Source: Cunninghamia lanceolata
Taxonomy: Eukaryota; Streptophyta; Pinopsida; Cupressales; Cupressaceae
Assembly (NCBI GenBank): GCA_027924645.1
Contig: BSBN01000047.1
Coordinates: 9,114,001 to 9,178,000, forward strand
Length of the DNA stretch: 64,000 bases
Direction of reading: 5' to 3'
Made by a program: the position numbers and the translations under genes. Below are positions 46,601 to 59,894 of this stretch, in pieces. The notes under the pieces were generated by a model. That model did not search any database. It was not told the origin of the DNA and saw only the letters and a list, made by a program, of their open reading frames with translations. Positions within the stretch are counted from its first letter, which is position 1. Every line of letters starts with the position of its first letter.

Positions 46601-48218
46601 CACTTACAGCGGTCCACAAAATCATCCTTCCATCATAAATAACACCAAGGAACAAGATTCGTTAACCAGATCTTATTAAACAAATGGACTTCAAATTGCA
46701 GACATAAACCTATGGACAGTGGCTGACAGGTTAACCCTAACCTATGCGTTAAATTCGAACTATTTCTCATTAGTCCTACGCCTGACATATGACGGTATTG
46801 CCCGTCTGTTTCTGTTTTGCACTTGCATCATAGGCGCAACCCTTATACTAACCTCCGGAAAACCAAACAAGATACAGATTTATGATGAGTGGTTTCGAGC
46901 CATATAATTTGACAAAGCCATGGCCTCATAGGAGTAAACCATCATGAAGAGAAAATGAGTTTTGTCCTGGCTATTAAAAAATGAAATAAAAGCTACAGAG
47001 CCACGGTCCAGTGGAGGTTCATGATCTGTAATGAAGTGTACCCAGTACAATGCCTTTGAAGCCGTGAGAAGTAAAGCATAAGGGTTTTGAGATGCTCAGA
47101 AAAGGAATAAAATTGCATGCAAACAACCACGACTCCCAATCAATATACACGCTCAATAATGAGCATATATGCAGTAATAGTCACGGCTAAAGAACAAAGC
47201 GTGTAGAGAAAAGAACAGATGAAGGAAATGTAGGAAGTAAAAGAGCTACCTTTCATTTATGTGGAATCATGGTGTAACTACGAAGTATTCCTTCAATATG
47301 ACCATGTATGGCACCTCAAGATAGAAGATCGACATAAGGGTACATAAAACAAAAGGAATACGTCAGAGAGAATGCTAAAACCGTGGCTTGAAAGGCTGGT
47401 TTCTTCTCAGAAGATGAAAGAAATCAAAGAGTATGAACTATATTTGTATCAGATAAACCTGTATTGCTGTGGTCCAATGGCCTAAGGAAAAGGGTTCGGA
47501 GTCCTCCATTCAAAACGAATGGAAACCAGTCAGCGGACTATCTAGCATTATCGGCCCATACAAGAACTAAAACCATCACAGCAAAACAATAACATGAAAT
47601 GGTGAGAAAATGAGGCTCCCGAGATTTTCAACCAAATCAAATAATGATAATGCAATAGCAGCGCTTCCTATGTTATCATTCCAGTTATAACTATTTCTAA
47701 GGGATACCAACAGAATACATCTAAACCTCAAGTAAAAATTGATATACAGCGAGTTTCCAGACCAGTTTCTGGCTTAAACACAGAGAAGAAAACAATAACA
47801 ACATTAATCTGATCTTACAGGGACGACTAGCTAAAACCAACAGCAATCTACGGCAACCCTATCGAGGTGTCCGTTACATCTACAAACCCTAGCAAGGTTT
47901 CGCCGGTCTGAGAGTGCATACGGAATGATTCGGCAAACCGTGGAAGGAAGACAGTTGACTTACGGAATCTTTGGGCAGAAACGAAGTATTTAAACCCTAA
48001 GACAAAATGCTGTTTAAATACAGAGAGGACAGTCTACAGAACTATTTGGAATCAGATAAACTACAACAACATTTTCAGATTCAAAATGAAAATTCAGAGA
48101 TGAGGCATTCGACGGAACCTGGCTACGCAATCCACTTGACGAGTCTGTTTCAATCGTTGCAGTTCCAAGCTGCTTCTTTCCTTTCACCTGTCATGATCTC
48201 CTTGAAGCCCCTCCCGCT

Positions 48219-48227
48219 CTTTTATAA
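48219..48227 (-). promoter_or_regulatory. TATA box in element H 3' LTR (minus strand)
   Basis: On the minus strand this reads TTATAAAAG, in the context GCTGAG-TTATAAAAG-AGCGGGAGG. Transcription would start near 48190. An identical site lies in the other LTR at 56321-56329. Inferred from sequence only. Confidence 0.5.
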
Positions 48228-49315
48228 CTCAGCCTCTGTCCTCTCCAAGGGCTTGGCACGCGATCCCGAGCACCACTCATTAAAGATTATGTATTTTTAT
48301 TTATTTAATTTAAAGATCCCAATTATTAGATATTTTATTTTATTATTATTTTTCTTTATCACCGACCCAAATTATTATTATAAATAGAATAGTACTATAT
48401 CGACAATTATATATTTTTGTACTATACTTTAATTTATCTTATTAATCAAGTTGTAAATCACAATTTACAACATGATTACATCTATTTATTTATTTAAATA
48501 TTTATTATAATTAATATTATATTGAATAATACAAACTTATTACAACTTTATTTATCAACAACACTTCTATTTAAATAGTAATTTATCTATAACGACAGTC
48601 GACAACTAACGACTTTATGCCCAGTTAACAACACTTATACTCTTCCGTAGAATAATTCTAATTAAAGCACAACATTGCCACACATACCAAGACACCTGCA
48701 GAACTCATTAGACTCCAAGATACGACATTACCTGACCGTAAGACATGGGCGAATAACCACCACTAACCACAAGGGTAAACTGACGACGAAGGAACACTGA
48801 CTAGGGACCTCACGTTAACTCCAACCAACTAATCCATTGGCGAAGGCACGCTCAGACCTGTAATCAGGTGGAGTCGATGCCTAGTACCTGCATCCTGCAG
48901 CAACGCACAGTTAACCATAACAAGATATACATATACATCACAAGCAGTCCTATCGTGAATGGAAATCGCAGTGAGGTAGGGTACTCGAGAACGAGTAATA
49001 CAACACTGTTCCATTCACGCTTATAAATAACAATCAACTATATTGAACAGAGTATCAGATTACTAATCTATGACATAAAATGATCAACTAACTTCCAATC
49101 CCATATAATGAATAACATCAAAGCATTTAAACATCAGTTCGTTTATCAAATTGTAACGCATAAAATGGCATAATCCAACATCAACATCTGTTATCTTAAC
49201 AATTAAGTTCACAATGAAGTAACAAGATAGCAAGAGATTCATCATCTACGGTCTAGGACACTATAAAGTTTAAGCAAACATCAATCTGATGGATGATGAG
49301 ACGAGGGGCACTACA

Positions 49316-49328
49316 TCCTCCCCCCCTA
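49316..49328 (-). other. Polypurine tract of element H (minus strand)
   Basis: On the minus strand TAGGGGGGAGGA immediately precedes the LTR start TGTAGTGCCCC. It resembles A's PPT (AGGGGGGAAGAA) and confirms the minus orientation. Confidence 0.93.
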
Positions 49329-50671
49329 GGATCAGGCTTACTCCTGGAAGCCTGCGAACAAATATGGGTGAAATGTATTGAGTTTGGCCAGTTTTCACAA
49401 CACTATGCAAACATGGAAGCACACACTGTGCATAAGATCTATTAACAGAAAAGTCTTGATATACTGACTTTACACCTTTAGCAGCATGGTACCAAAATTT
49501 ATCATTTTATAAGCACTATATACATGATTTAACACACCTACACAAATTCAAATTACCATGAATCACATCTCAAGGCTGCACAAGGATCCATCTGGACACC
49601 GGTAACTGACCTACTAAGGCATGTCACAAAATCTATGAGCCAAAAGCCAACATCTATCCCGCACAATCCATACCACACACTCTGAGACTTGATGGTGCTA
49701 GGGCACACACACATGATTAGCCCATCCAAACAAGACAACAATGACCCAACTCCTACAGCAAAATTTAATTAGCCTCCAAGAAATAGTCCTAGCCTCGGAT
49801 ATCCCCATCCTCAAGGTTCCCTGTATCTACTTCCTCGTATACGCTCACCAAGTTTGCCTCATACATCCTTGGAGAGAAATCACAATACGACACACGGCCG
49901 ACGTCGAAAACAATAAGGAAAAACTAGTTTAGCCACCAAAGTCAGATACAAACATAAAATAAAGATTAGATTTCATCAACAAAACAAGAAATGCGCGCAA
50001 TTCAACACTAAACCAAATGTAACCACAAGGGTTACGCACAAATGAAGTTCACAAGGTGTGGCTAAACCATCGCAATCAAATATAAACAAAATGTCGGCCT
50101 TTTCAATTAATAGAAAATCATCAATAATTATAAGGAAAATACAAAATCTTTGAAATTGCACTATACAACACTGCGTGACTAGATACTAGCCACCAAACGA
50201 GGAAGGAGGGAACAACGTCAGGTTATCCTCAACTTTTTATTCCATACAATAAGGACTCTACATAAGCACCACGAAAATCCAAGAATACATACTTCACAAG
50301 AGGATGCACAAGCATCTAGTCCTCTATCTGACAACTCCTCTAACTACAACCAAAGCTCCTTAAGGATAGGATGATCGTCGAGAGACACCTCTCGACTCCC
50401 TAACTCCAAATTGTTCACCATCATGGCAACCAACTGACAACCTTGCCAGATGCATTTCTTTGACAGTATGGCAGATATCATATGCAGGGGAATGGATCTC
50501 TACATGCCAACTACCTCTACCTTAACCTCTAGGCATCTACCTATGTACCCACTGCCAAGGGACACCCTCACGCTGTTAGGCAAGGATGACAAAGGAAGAA
50601 GAAAATCTACAGAGTTTAAGCAACTAGGATAACATAATGGGACTATGCACACCCAGAGTACCCAGTGTTTA

Positions 50672-50689
50672 AACCTGGCTTTGATACCA
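50672..50689 (-). other. Primer-binding site of element H (initiator tRNA-Met, minus strand)
   Basis: On the minus strand TGGTATCAAAGCCAGGTT starts two bases after the LTR. It differs at one position from the sequence expected for plant initiator tRNA-Met (AAA for AGA). The following TTAAACACTGGGT is shared with elements A and E. Confidence 0.94.
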
Positions 50690-50691
50690 GA

Positions 50692-53600
50692 TGTAATGCC
50701 CGCCTTGAGCGCCTTAAAGAATACACACTTTTGCAATATGAAACAGGAAATTTTTTTTTTTTTAAAAGATTAAATATCGATAACATAACTAATTACAACA
50801 TATTCTCTAAGGGTCCAAGGCTGCATCACTTAACAAATCAACTAACATAATTTAACATACATCAACAACTGATCCAATCCAAAGCATAATTCATCAACTG
50901 ATTCATATTCATTGCATGTCGACAAATAATGTAATACCATCTACATAATTAAGTACACAACTGATATGCTTTCCTTACACATGAGTACATCATGATATCA
51001 CCATTTGTAGACTACATCAGAATTACATACACAATAAATGTTCTGTTACACAAATCTGGTACAAGGTTATGCACTTACATCTTCATCAACTGGTACAAGC
51101 ACAACTAAAACAAATCTTTTTCTGCATAAGATCCTGACAAGAGAACCAATGGATAAAATAGCTCTTCCACCCGACCATGTGGAACCCAAAGGTCCACCCC
51201 CCGAGCTAGGAGTTAACATGAGGTCCCAAACACTGACAGTCAGGTAGACGAAGAACAAACAAGAACAAAGGACGACCAAACGCCAATACAACACATGGCA
51301 ATATCAATACAACACAACATAACTTAACTTAACTTTCACTTTCACTTCCACTTTCACTTTCACTTCCAGAGGCGACACAAAACAAACGAGGAGAGACCGA
51401 GCAAGGAATGCTAGGTTGTAGTAGGGAGAGTGTCATCGCATGGTCCTAACATGGGTTATCCTGACAGCCTCTCACTAGGCACCGGCCCCCATCTATGGTT
51501 ATCCTGACAGCCTCTCACTAGGCGCCGGCCCCATAGGGTGACACATGCGGAATCGACCTTCCTTTCATGAGGACAAGGAAGTCAATCATGCCGACCAGGC
51601 CTTCTCTACCCATCCTTAGTCTAAACAAGCACTACAGGCCATGGGAGAGGAATCCATTAATCTTATTAGTGTGAAATCTACCCTTAACCCCCTAATTCAT
51701 TTTTAGGTTATCACTTGATTAATCTACTTCCAACGGGTTATCCTGACTGCCACTCTAGGCGCCGGCCCCACGTTGAAAGCCACTCTCCTTCCTAACACCT
51801 AGTACACCTTAAAACATCATGCAAGACATATAACAATACACGTAAATGAACACTGCAAGGCATAAACCCTCTTGCATCAAAATAGAATCATAACATCAAT
51901 TGTTATCCAACACTTTTAATCATTACAATACTTAATCCTTTAACAGATTTTAGGTCTCTCCATACGACAAAACGGCACAATAAGATCACAAGTGGTTGGA
52001 TATTCCATCCTGAGATTATTACTTTACAAGACACAACATTCAACCTTGACAGAACCTCATTATACTTCATACTTTGTTTGATACACATAAACGCTATTAC
52101 ATCGTAATTACAACATCAACAATACACAAGCTGCAAATACTCAACAATGACGACTTAGCCTCTGGAATTCGGGTTTGAACAACCTTAAATCGACTCATTA
52201 CAACACTCAATCAATTCAGTTCAAAATTCAGGAGATGAAATACTATCATTCATTCTCAGTCCAATGCAAACAGCTTCTGAAATAAAATCAACATTATATT
52301 ACAACAATTAAATTAATACCTTGCAACAAAATCTCTAACTAATCTTTATTTTGTTTCAAAAGATAGATAAATTGATTAACTAAAACATTACAATAATAAT
52401 AAAAGAACCACTTAATTTCTGTTTACCATTTGACACTTTCATAACGATACGATCTTTATATACTTTCCTTCAATCTTGTCCAATTAACTTTATTCTATAA
52501 AGGATAATAACGCTAGGAGAGATATCTTACGACTGAACGATAACTACACGAGGAGAGTTCAATCACGAAATGTTTGTTAACCTTCATACGGTCTTACAGA
52601 CGTTCTAGCGAGCTCCACCAAATAGATTCTTTTATGATGATTTGAAGATGTTTCTGAAGTTGATCCTATCCGTGGTGATATAACTTCTCAAGAGAACAAT
52701 CGTAAATGCGCCCTACGCGAACAGCTTGAGATATTTTACTACTGCGATGTAAAATTGCTATTGACTGTTTTTCCATAGAAATGGATAGCATCAGACCTTA
52801 ACCAGTCATTTCTGACAGACATTGACATCTCAATCATTTTGTAGGATTCGACAGTTGATTTCTGTATGTACTCAGTTGAATTCCCTCGCTGCACTGGCCT
52901 TCGGAGGAGCGCCAATCTACATCTTCGAGATATCTTGCTAGGTTTGTGTTGGTAGAACCATTTATTAACAGAAGGGACAAGACAAATACCGAGGCTGTGT
53001 TTTTCATCTCATCGATATAACTGGTAAATCTGCATACCCTAAACTTTAATATTTGAGACCACAGTTAAATCTGCGGTGATTGAAGGGTTGTGACAGCTAA
53101 AATACACAAGATGGCGATTGGCTGGTAATAGCGTTCCAGCAAATAGGACATAACGTGTTTCAGACAATATCCTCCAGATTCACTGTGAGGGTAGTAGTGA
53201 ACGATGCAAAACAACACAACAACACTAGTCAATGAATTTGCTCAAAACAAGGGTGATCTTTCCCGGATGATTATAATTCGCTCAAACTGATAGTAATCAG
53301 CTGTTTGCAGGCCAGCATGACTTCAATCACCCTAGCTATGGAGTGGCTGGTCAGATATAACACTAACTTTAGATTTTCATGTTTTGCAATGCAGGAATCC
53401 TAATTTATTAATACAAGCAAATTATAAGGACGGCAGTTCGATAAGTTCTCAAATGGAATTGTTAAAACAGATTATAATACGGCTGGAACCAATTATTAGA
53501 TAACAGTTACGGGTGAGAGCAACTTTGACAACTTTTACAGCAGATTGGTTGAGTGACGCAGATTTAATGATCTTAGCAGTGGTGGTAATTGTATATCTGA

Positions 53601-56600
53601 TGACACATCTTAAGTAGATATCCATTTCGCTCTCCGATCTTTGCGAAATTCAATTCTACAAATGCAAGTGTGTAAATGCTATGAAGCATTGATTCTAATT
53701 AAGTGACAGCTATTCAGTGGTGGAGACGAATCCATTTAGGTGTCAAGAAGCTGCTCGTTATAGGTTACTAACAATTTTCTGAATGAATCTCTGCATTGAA
53801 TATGTTTACATGGAACGTCTAGTGTCCACATAATCACATGGCACCTATTGTGTTTTTAATACCATTTTCCTGTGGTGCTTGTTTACATTGGCCTTCCTAG
53901 TTGTTGCATAACTTTATCCAAGGAGTAAGATGTATTCTGGAGAATGGCGTTATGGAAGCATTATCACTATTAGTAATAGTTGATAGAATACAGTATCATG
54001 GATCAGAAGGGTGGACTTAGAGATAGCACTAGAGGGCGACCATTCTAAAACCACCGAATATCGTGTTATTGATGTTTAACTTTATTTATGTGGATCATTG
54101 TCTGTGCGCTAAGAACAGAGTTCATTCCTTCCTATAGCACATCTCCAAAAGCCGTCGGCTGGATACTGCATGACCAAATAATTAAATTATTTGTGATAAG
54201 CCCACGATGCTCAAAACGATCTGCAAAGTTTTCTGCGCTAAAACAGAATCTTAGATAATCACTCTACCCAAGCAAATATAGTTTGACAATGGCAAATCAA
54301 ATTAACAGAGCATCGTCATTATGTTTCTGTCATCAATGTTAAAGCTAAACCCCTCTATCCTACTCACCGGGCATGCTCCAGAGCGATGGACGAAAACAGG
54401 TGCAAGCTTTCAGCCTTTTTAATGGCAACCTTTATTATAAGGCTATAGTTTTGAAAACAGAACATCTAGAATCCGTTGCATATTCTTGGCGCGAGTTATC
54501 ATTGACATGGTCCTTTTGTCTTGGATAACAGTCTACAGATGTAAAACAGTCACCAAGAGTGCTGTTCAAAATGGGGAATCATCGTATTGATCTTATGTAG
54601 GAAAGGTGAATGAAAAGGATTCAAAACATTCATTTAAAACAATGATAATAAGGCAGCGAAACTAACTAAGAGCATTACCTCCCTATCACACCCTGGCGTT
54701 GCCACTTACAGCGGTCCACAAAATCATCCTTCCATCATAAATAACACCAAGGAACAAGATTCGTTAACCAGATCTTATTAAACAAATGGACTTCAAATTG
54801 CAGACATAAACCTATGGACAGTGGCTGACAGGTTAACCCTAACCTATGCGTTAAATTCGAACTATTTCTCATTAGTCCTACGCCTGACATATGACGGTAT
54901 TGCCCGTCTGTTTCTGTTTTGCACTTGCATCATAGGCGCAACCCTTATACTAACCTCCGGAAAACCAAACAAGATACAGATTTATGATGAGTGGTTTCGA
55001 GCCATATAATTTGACAAAGCCATGGCCTCATAGGAGTAAACCATCATGAAGAGAAAATGAGTTTTGTCCTGGCTATTAAAAAATGAAATAAAAGCTACAG
55101 AGCCACGGTCCAGTGGAGGTTCATGATCTGTAATGAAGTGTACCCAGTACAATGCCTTTGAAGCCGTGAGAAGTAAAGCATAAGGGTTTTGAGATGCTCA
55201 GAAAAGGAATAAAATTGCATGCAAACAACCACGACTCCCAATCAATATACACGCTCAATAATGAGCATATATGCAGTAATAGTCACGGCTAAAGAACAAA
55301 GCGTGTAGAGAAAAGAACAGATGAAGGAAATGTAGGAAGTAAAAGAGCTACCTTTCATTTATGTGGAATCATGGTGTAACTACGAAGTATTCCTTCAATA
55401 TGACCATGTATGGCACCTCAAGATAGAAGATCGACATAAGGGTACATAAAACAAAAGGAATACGTCAGAGAGAATGCTAAAACCGTGGCTTGAAAGGCTG
55501 GTTTCTTCTCAGAAGATGAAAGAAATCAAAGAGTATGAACTATATTTGTATCAGATAAACCTGTATTGCTGTGGTCCAATGGCCTAAGGAAAAGGGTTCG
55601 GAGTCCTCCATTCAAAACGAATGGAAACCAGTCAGCGGACTATCTAGCATTATCGGCCCATACAAGAACTAAAACCATCACAGCAAAACAATAACATGAA
55701 ATGGTGAGAAAATGAGGCTCCCGAGATTTTCAACCAAATCAAATAATGATAATGCAATAGCAGCGCTTCCTATGTTATCATTCCAGTTATAACTATTTCT
55801 AAGGGATACCAACAGAATACATCTAAACCTCAAGTAAAAATTGATATACAGCGAGTTTCCAGACCAGTTTCTGGCTTAAACACAGAGAAGAAAACAATAA
55901 CAACATTAATCTGATCTTACAGGGACGACTAGCTAAAACCAACAGCAATCTACGGCAACCCTATCGAGGTGTCCGTTACATCTACAAACCCTAGCAAGGT
56001 TTCGCCGGTCTGAGAGTGCATACGGAATGATTCGGCAAACCGTGGAAGGAAGACAGTTGACTTACGGAATCTTTGGGCAGAAACGAAGTATTTAAACCCT
56101 AAGACAAAATGCTGTTTAAATACAGAGAGGACAGTCTACAGAACTATTTGGAATCAGATAAACTACAACAACATTTTCAGATTCGAAATGAAAATTCAGA
56201 GATGAGGCATTCGACGGAACCTGGCTACGCAATCCACTTGACGAGTCTGTTTCAATCGTTGCAGTTCCAAGCTGCTTCTTTCCTTTCACCTGTCATGATC
56301 TCCTTGAAGCCCCTCCCGCTCTTTTATAACTCAGCCTCTGTCCTCTCCAAGGGCTTGGCACGCGATCCCGAGCACCACTCATTAAAGATTATGTATTTTT
56401 ATTTATTTAATTTAAAGATCCCAATTATTAGATATTTTATTTTATTATTATTTTTCTTTATCGCCGACCCAAATTATTATTATAAATAGAATAGTACTAT
56501 ATCGACAATTATATATTTTTGTACTATACTTTAATTTATCTTATTAATCAAGTTGTAAATCACAATTTACAACATGATTACATCTATTTATTTATTTAAA

Positions 56601-57417
56601 TATTTATTATAATTAATATTATATTGAATAATACAAACTTATTACAACTTTATTTATCAACAACACTTCTATTTAAATAGTAATTTATCTATAACGACAG
56701 TCGACAACTAACGACTTTATGCCCAGTTAACAACACTTATACTCTTCCGTAGAATAATTCTAATTAAAGCACAACATTGCCACACATACCAAGACACCTG
56801 CAGAACTCATTAGACTCCAAGATACGGCATTACCTGACCGTAAGACATGGGCGAATAACCACCACTAACCACAAGGGTAAACTGACGACGAAGGAACACT
56901 GACTAGGGACCTCACGTTAACTCCAACCAACTAATCCATTGGCGAAGGCACGCTCAGACCTGTAATCAGGTGGAGTCGATGCCTAGTACCTGCATCCTGC
57001 AGCAACGCACAGTTAACCATAACAAGATATACATATACATCACAAGCAGTCCTATCGTGAATGGAAATCGCAGTGAGGTAGGGTACTCGAGAACGAGTAA
57101 TACAACACTGTTCCATTCACGCTTATAAATAACAATCAACTATATTGAACAGAGTATCAGATTACTAATCTATGACATAAAATGATCAACTAACTTCCAA
57201 TCCCATATAATGAATAACATCAAAGCATTTAAACATCAGTTCGTTTATCAAATTGTAACGCATAAAATGGCATAATCCAACATCAACATCTGTTATCTTA
57301 ACAATTAAGTTCACAATGAAGTAACAAGATAGCAAGAGATTCATCATCTACGGTCTAGGACACTATAAAGTTTAAGCAAACATCAATCTGATGGATGATG
57401 AGACGAGGGGCACTACA
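50692..57417 (-). mobile_element. Element H 5' LTR (right copy)
   Basis: 6726 bp, co-linear with the left copy at an offset of 8101-8102. Differences are mostly single transitions (for example 42679/50780 T-C, 43368/51481 region CG-CA, 48363/56463 A-G). The U5 end abuts the PBS at 50691 and U3 starts at 57417 next to the CAAGC duplication. Confidence 0.96.
56321..56329 (-). promoter_or_regulatory. TATA box in element H 5' LTR (minus strand)
   Basis: TTATAAAAG on the minus strand, about 1.09 kb into the 5' LTR. This is the site expected to drive the genomic transcript, which would carry a leader of about 5.6 kb before the PBS. Inferred from sequence only. Confidence 0.55.
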
Positions 57418-59894
57418 CAAGCAACTCAAATCACTTCCAGAGGCAACACACGACGAATGGGGAGAGTACATCTAGGGAATGCTAGGCTGCAGTAGGAAGA
57501 GTATCATCGCATGGTCCTGACATGGGTTATCCTGACAGCCTCTCACTAGGCACCGGCCCCCATCTATGGTTATCCTGACAGCCTCTCACTAGGCGCCGGC
57601 CCCATAGGGTGACACATGCGGAATCAACCTTCCTTTCGTGAGGACAAGGAAGTTGATCTTGCCAACTAGGCCTTCTCTACCCATCCTTAGTCTAAACGAG
57701 CACTACAGGCATGGGAGAGGAAATTCAATTATCTTGTTAATGTGTAATTTACCCTTTTTCCCCCTGTTTATTTTTAGGTTTTCACTTAATTAACAACTTT
57801 CAATGGGTTATCCTAACAGCCACTTTGGGCACCGGCCCCACATTGAAAGCCACTCCCCTACCTGCATCTAGAAACCCTAACCATCAAGCAAGACAATTAC
57901 TATCATACTGATAAATATATATAAACAATGCAAGGCATTTACCTTCTTGCATACAAAACATAATCACAATGACCAACCTGTACATCATTGTCCCAAAACT
58001 TTCTGTTGATCAATTGCAATAACCATAACAACACATATCCAGAGCAAGGTATGGGTCATCTTGCTCACAAATCTCAACCATGAAAAAAAGAGTTTCTCAT
58101 TACGAATACCAAGATCTCCCCATTACAATACTACACACAAACTCGATGCCAACACTTCCTTGAAGGAGATTTAAACCCATCATAATATATTCACAACACA
58201 ATATGTACATCATCTCACATTATCCTTTACTAAGACGCACATACATAGACAAGAGACATCATGTTTTTACAACATCTTGATCTCAAGACACCTATCAATA
58301 GAATACATACAATCAAATCATATGACCTTATGCCTCTGGAACCTAAACTTGACAATTTACACATAGACCAACTCACATGAAAGTTTTGCTTACAATAAGA
58401 AATTTCAACTAATCAGCTCATAAACAACATAAATTCTTCTTACTAGAGCAATTCTATTTAATCAAATTAGCAACTAGATTCAAGTTATATCTCCACCAAG
58501 AATTTCATAAAACCTAGGTCTAGTTTAATTAATATTAATTCTATCATCAATTATATATAACCGTCAAGCTAAACAATGCATAGATAATATTAATTACAAA
58601 TACTTATAACTTAAATGCTAATTACAACATTTATAATCCAAATCCATATATCATATTTCTACTAACAAAACTATTATAATTATGTTTAAGAAACCATCAT
58701 TCAATAACCAATAAAAGCATAATTTATAAACATGCCTATCTTAACCGAAAGCCCAATTGATAGTTGTTAGTATGATATTCCACAATATGCATTTTATCTT
58801 TAACACACACACATAAACCCCTTATTGTCACCTTACTAATGCATTAAAACATAAGGCCAACTATCAATCCAATTTAAACACATTTCCCATACAAACGATA
58901 GGTTCACTGCTAACCCAAAACCAAGTAAAACATTACCTCATTTCACTAGTTTTCCTATGTAATAATTTATCTGATAAAGTTCTATTCCATTTACTTACAT
59001 AAATAGTGAATTAACAAACTTAGCTCATTGAAGAGGATACATTATATATAATGCATTCATGTTATTGACAAAAGAAAACATAATATATTTAATTCCAATT
59101 AAAGCATTTCTTATACTAAAACCCTAATATAATATATATATGTTATTATCCAATGAGACACATTCTTTATGTAGTCACAAAGCACATAAAGGTATATAAT
59201 TAATTATTTAATTTATAAAACTAATTATCAATATATATATAATAACGTCAAGCTAATAAATTAATATAAAAGTGTAATATAATGTCTATAAGAATTACAT
59301 ATCTATTTGAAATAATCAAATCACTTTAGTTTAATTAATTCCACCAATAACTACTTATAATAAGGATATAAGATCATAATACATATAAGGGTTTACTACA
59401 ATTCCCATAAGATGCAAGCCTAAAAGAACAAGTTTCCATCTAAGTTTAACGTAAGCATATTGACATATTTAATATTTTCCTTGCTTATGCAATAAGTAAT
59501 GATAAATCATCCAATGGTGATCTTTACCATTATGGCATAATATTAATCCACTAATCAAGAGAAAAGTTCTATCTTTAACCTTGGTTAACTATTCTTAAAT
59601 AAAAATACCTAAAGAAAGTTGTCTTCATAAATCCTAAACATGAATCATACTAGAATTATTATTAAGGACCTAAGAATGTATAGGAGCTCTTTCTTCATAG
59701 AGTAAAATATGAAATTCACTTATGCCTTAAAGTTTAAACTACATCTTTTCATCAACGACAAGTGTAAAAATAAGCAGAGATAGGGAGATAACACCTAAGA
59801 GATATACTATATTTTGCATTAGATTCAAGACCTAATCTCGTAACTCATCTCCACCTATTAAATGACTTTGTAAGGAATGAACATATATGAAGCT

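Larger units (their letters stand above)
42591..49315 (-). mobile_element. Element H 3' LTR (left copy)
   Basis: 6725 bp. On the minus strand U3 begins at 49315; a TATA box at 48227-48219 implies a U3 of about 1.1 kb and R-U5 of about 5.6 kb. A CACTTT/CACTTCC pyrimidine repeat lies at 43232-43267 and three copies of a GGTTATCCTGACAGCC module at 43353-43668. The block CGCTCAGACCTG...CAGGTGGAGTCGATGCC...TACCTGCATCCTGCA (48849-48903) is conserved in G. ORFs such as 46719-46907 and 48007-48387 have no recognised family and recur in the other LTR only because it is a copy. The central 4 kb has ordinary base composition but no identified origin. Confidence 0.95.
49316..50691 (-). pseudogene. Element H internal region with vestigial pol ends
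   Basis: 1376 bp between the LTRs, read right to left. After the PBS there is no usable gag. Near 50390-50351 the minus strand reads SLDDHPILKEL, matching the start of the RT domain in element A (SLDDHPILRYFF), then stops. Next to the PPT (about 49380-49338) it reads FHPYLFAGF, like the pol C-terminus of A (LYPHLFDDF). So H is a Tekay-like element whose gag, protease, RT, RNase H and integrase have been deleted, leaving the two pol edges. The plus-strand ORFs 49741-49932 and 50450-50632 have no recognised family. Confidence 0.75.
42591..57417 (-). mobile_element. Element H: young non-autonomous LTR element with 6.7-kb LTRs, TSD CAAGC
   Basis: Two direct repeats of 6725 and 6726 bp (42591-49315 and 50692-57417) flank 1376 bp. 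The ends TGTAATGCCC and GGGCACTACA form a 10-bp inverted repeat with one mismatch. The TSD CAAGC occurs at 42586-42590 and 57418-57422. PBS and PPT both read on the minus strand, so transcription runs right to left. I count about 17 differences between LTRs by eye, nearly all transitions plus one indel (about 0.25%), so insertion is recent. There is no gag or functional pol. This is LARD-like in having no coding internal region, but the proportions are reversed: LTRs make up about 91% of its length. It is nested in solo LTR G of the same superfamily. Confidence 0.97.

Noticed and set aside
42591..57417. Repeated ORFs (for example 48007-48387 and 56109-56489) suggesting an 8.1-kb segmental gene duplication
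   Set aside because: The repeated units end in TG...CA inverted repeats, are separated by DNA with a PBS and a PPT and flanked by a TSD. They are LTRs, and the ORFs have no recognised family or coding signature.
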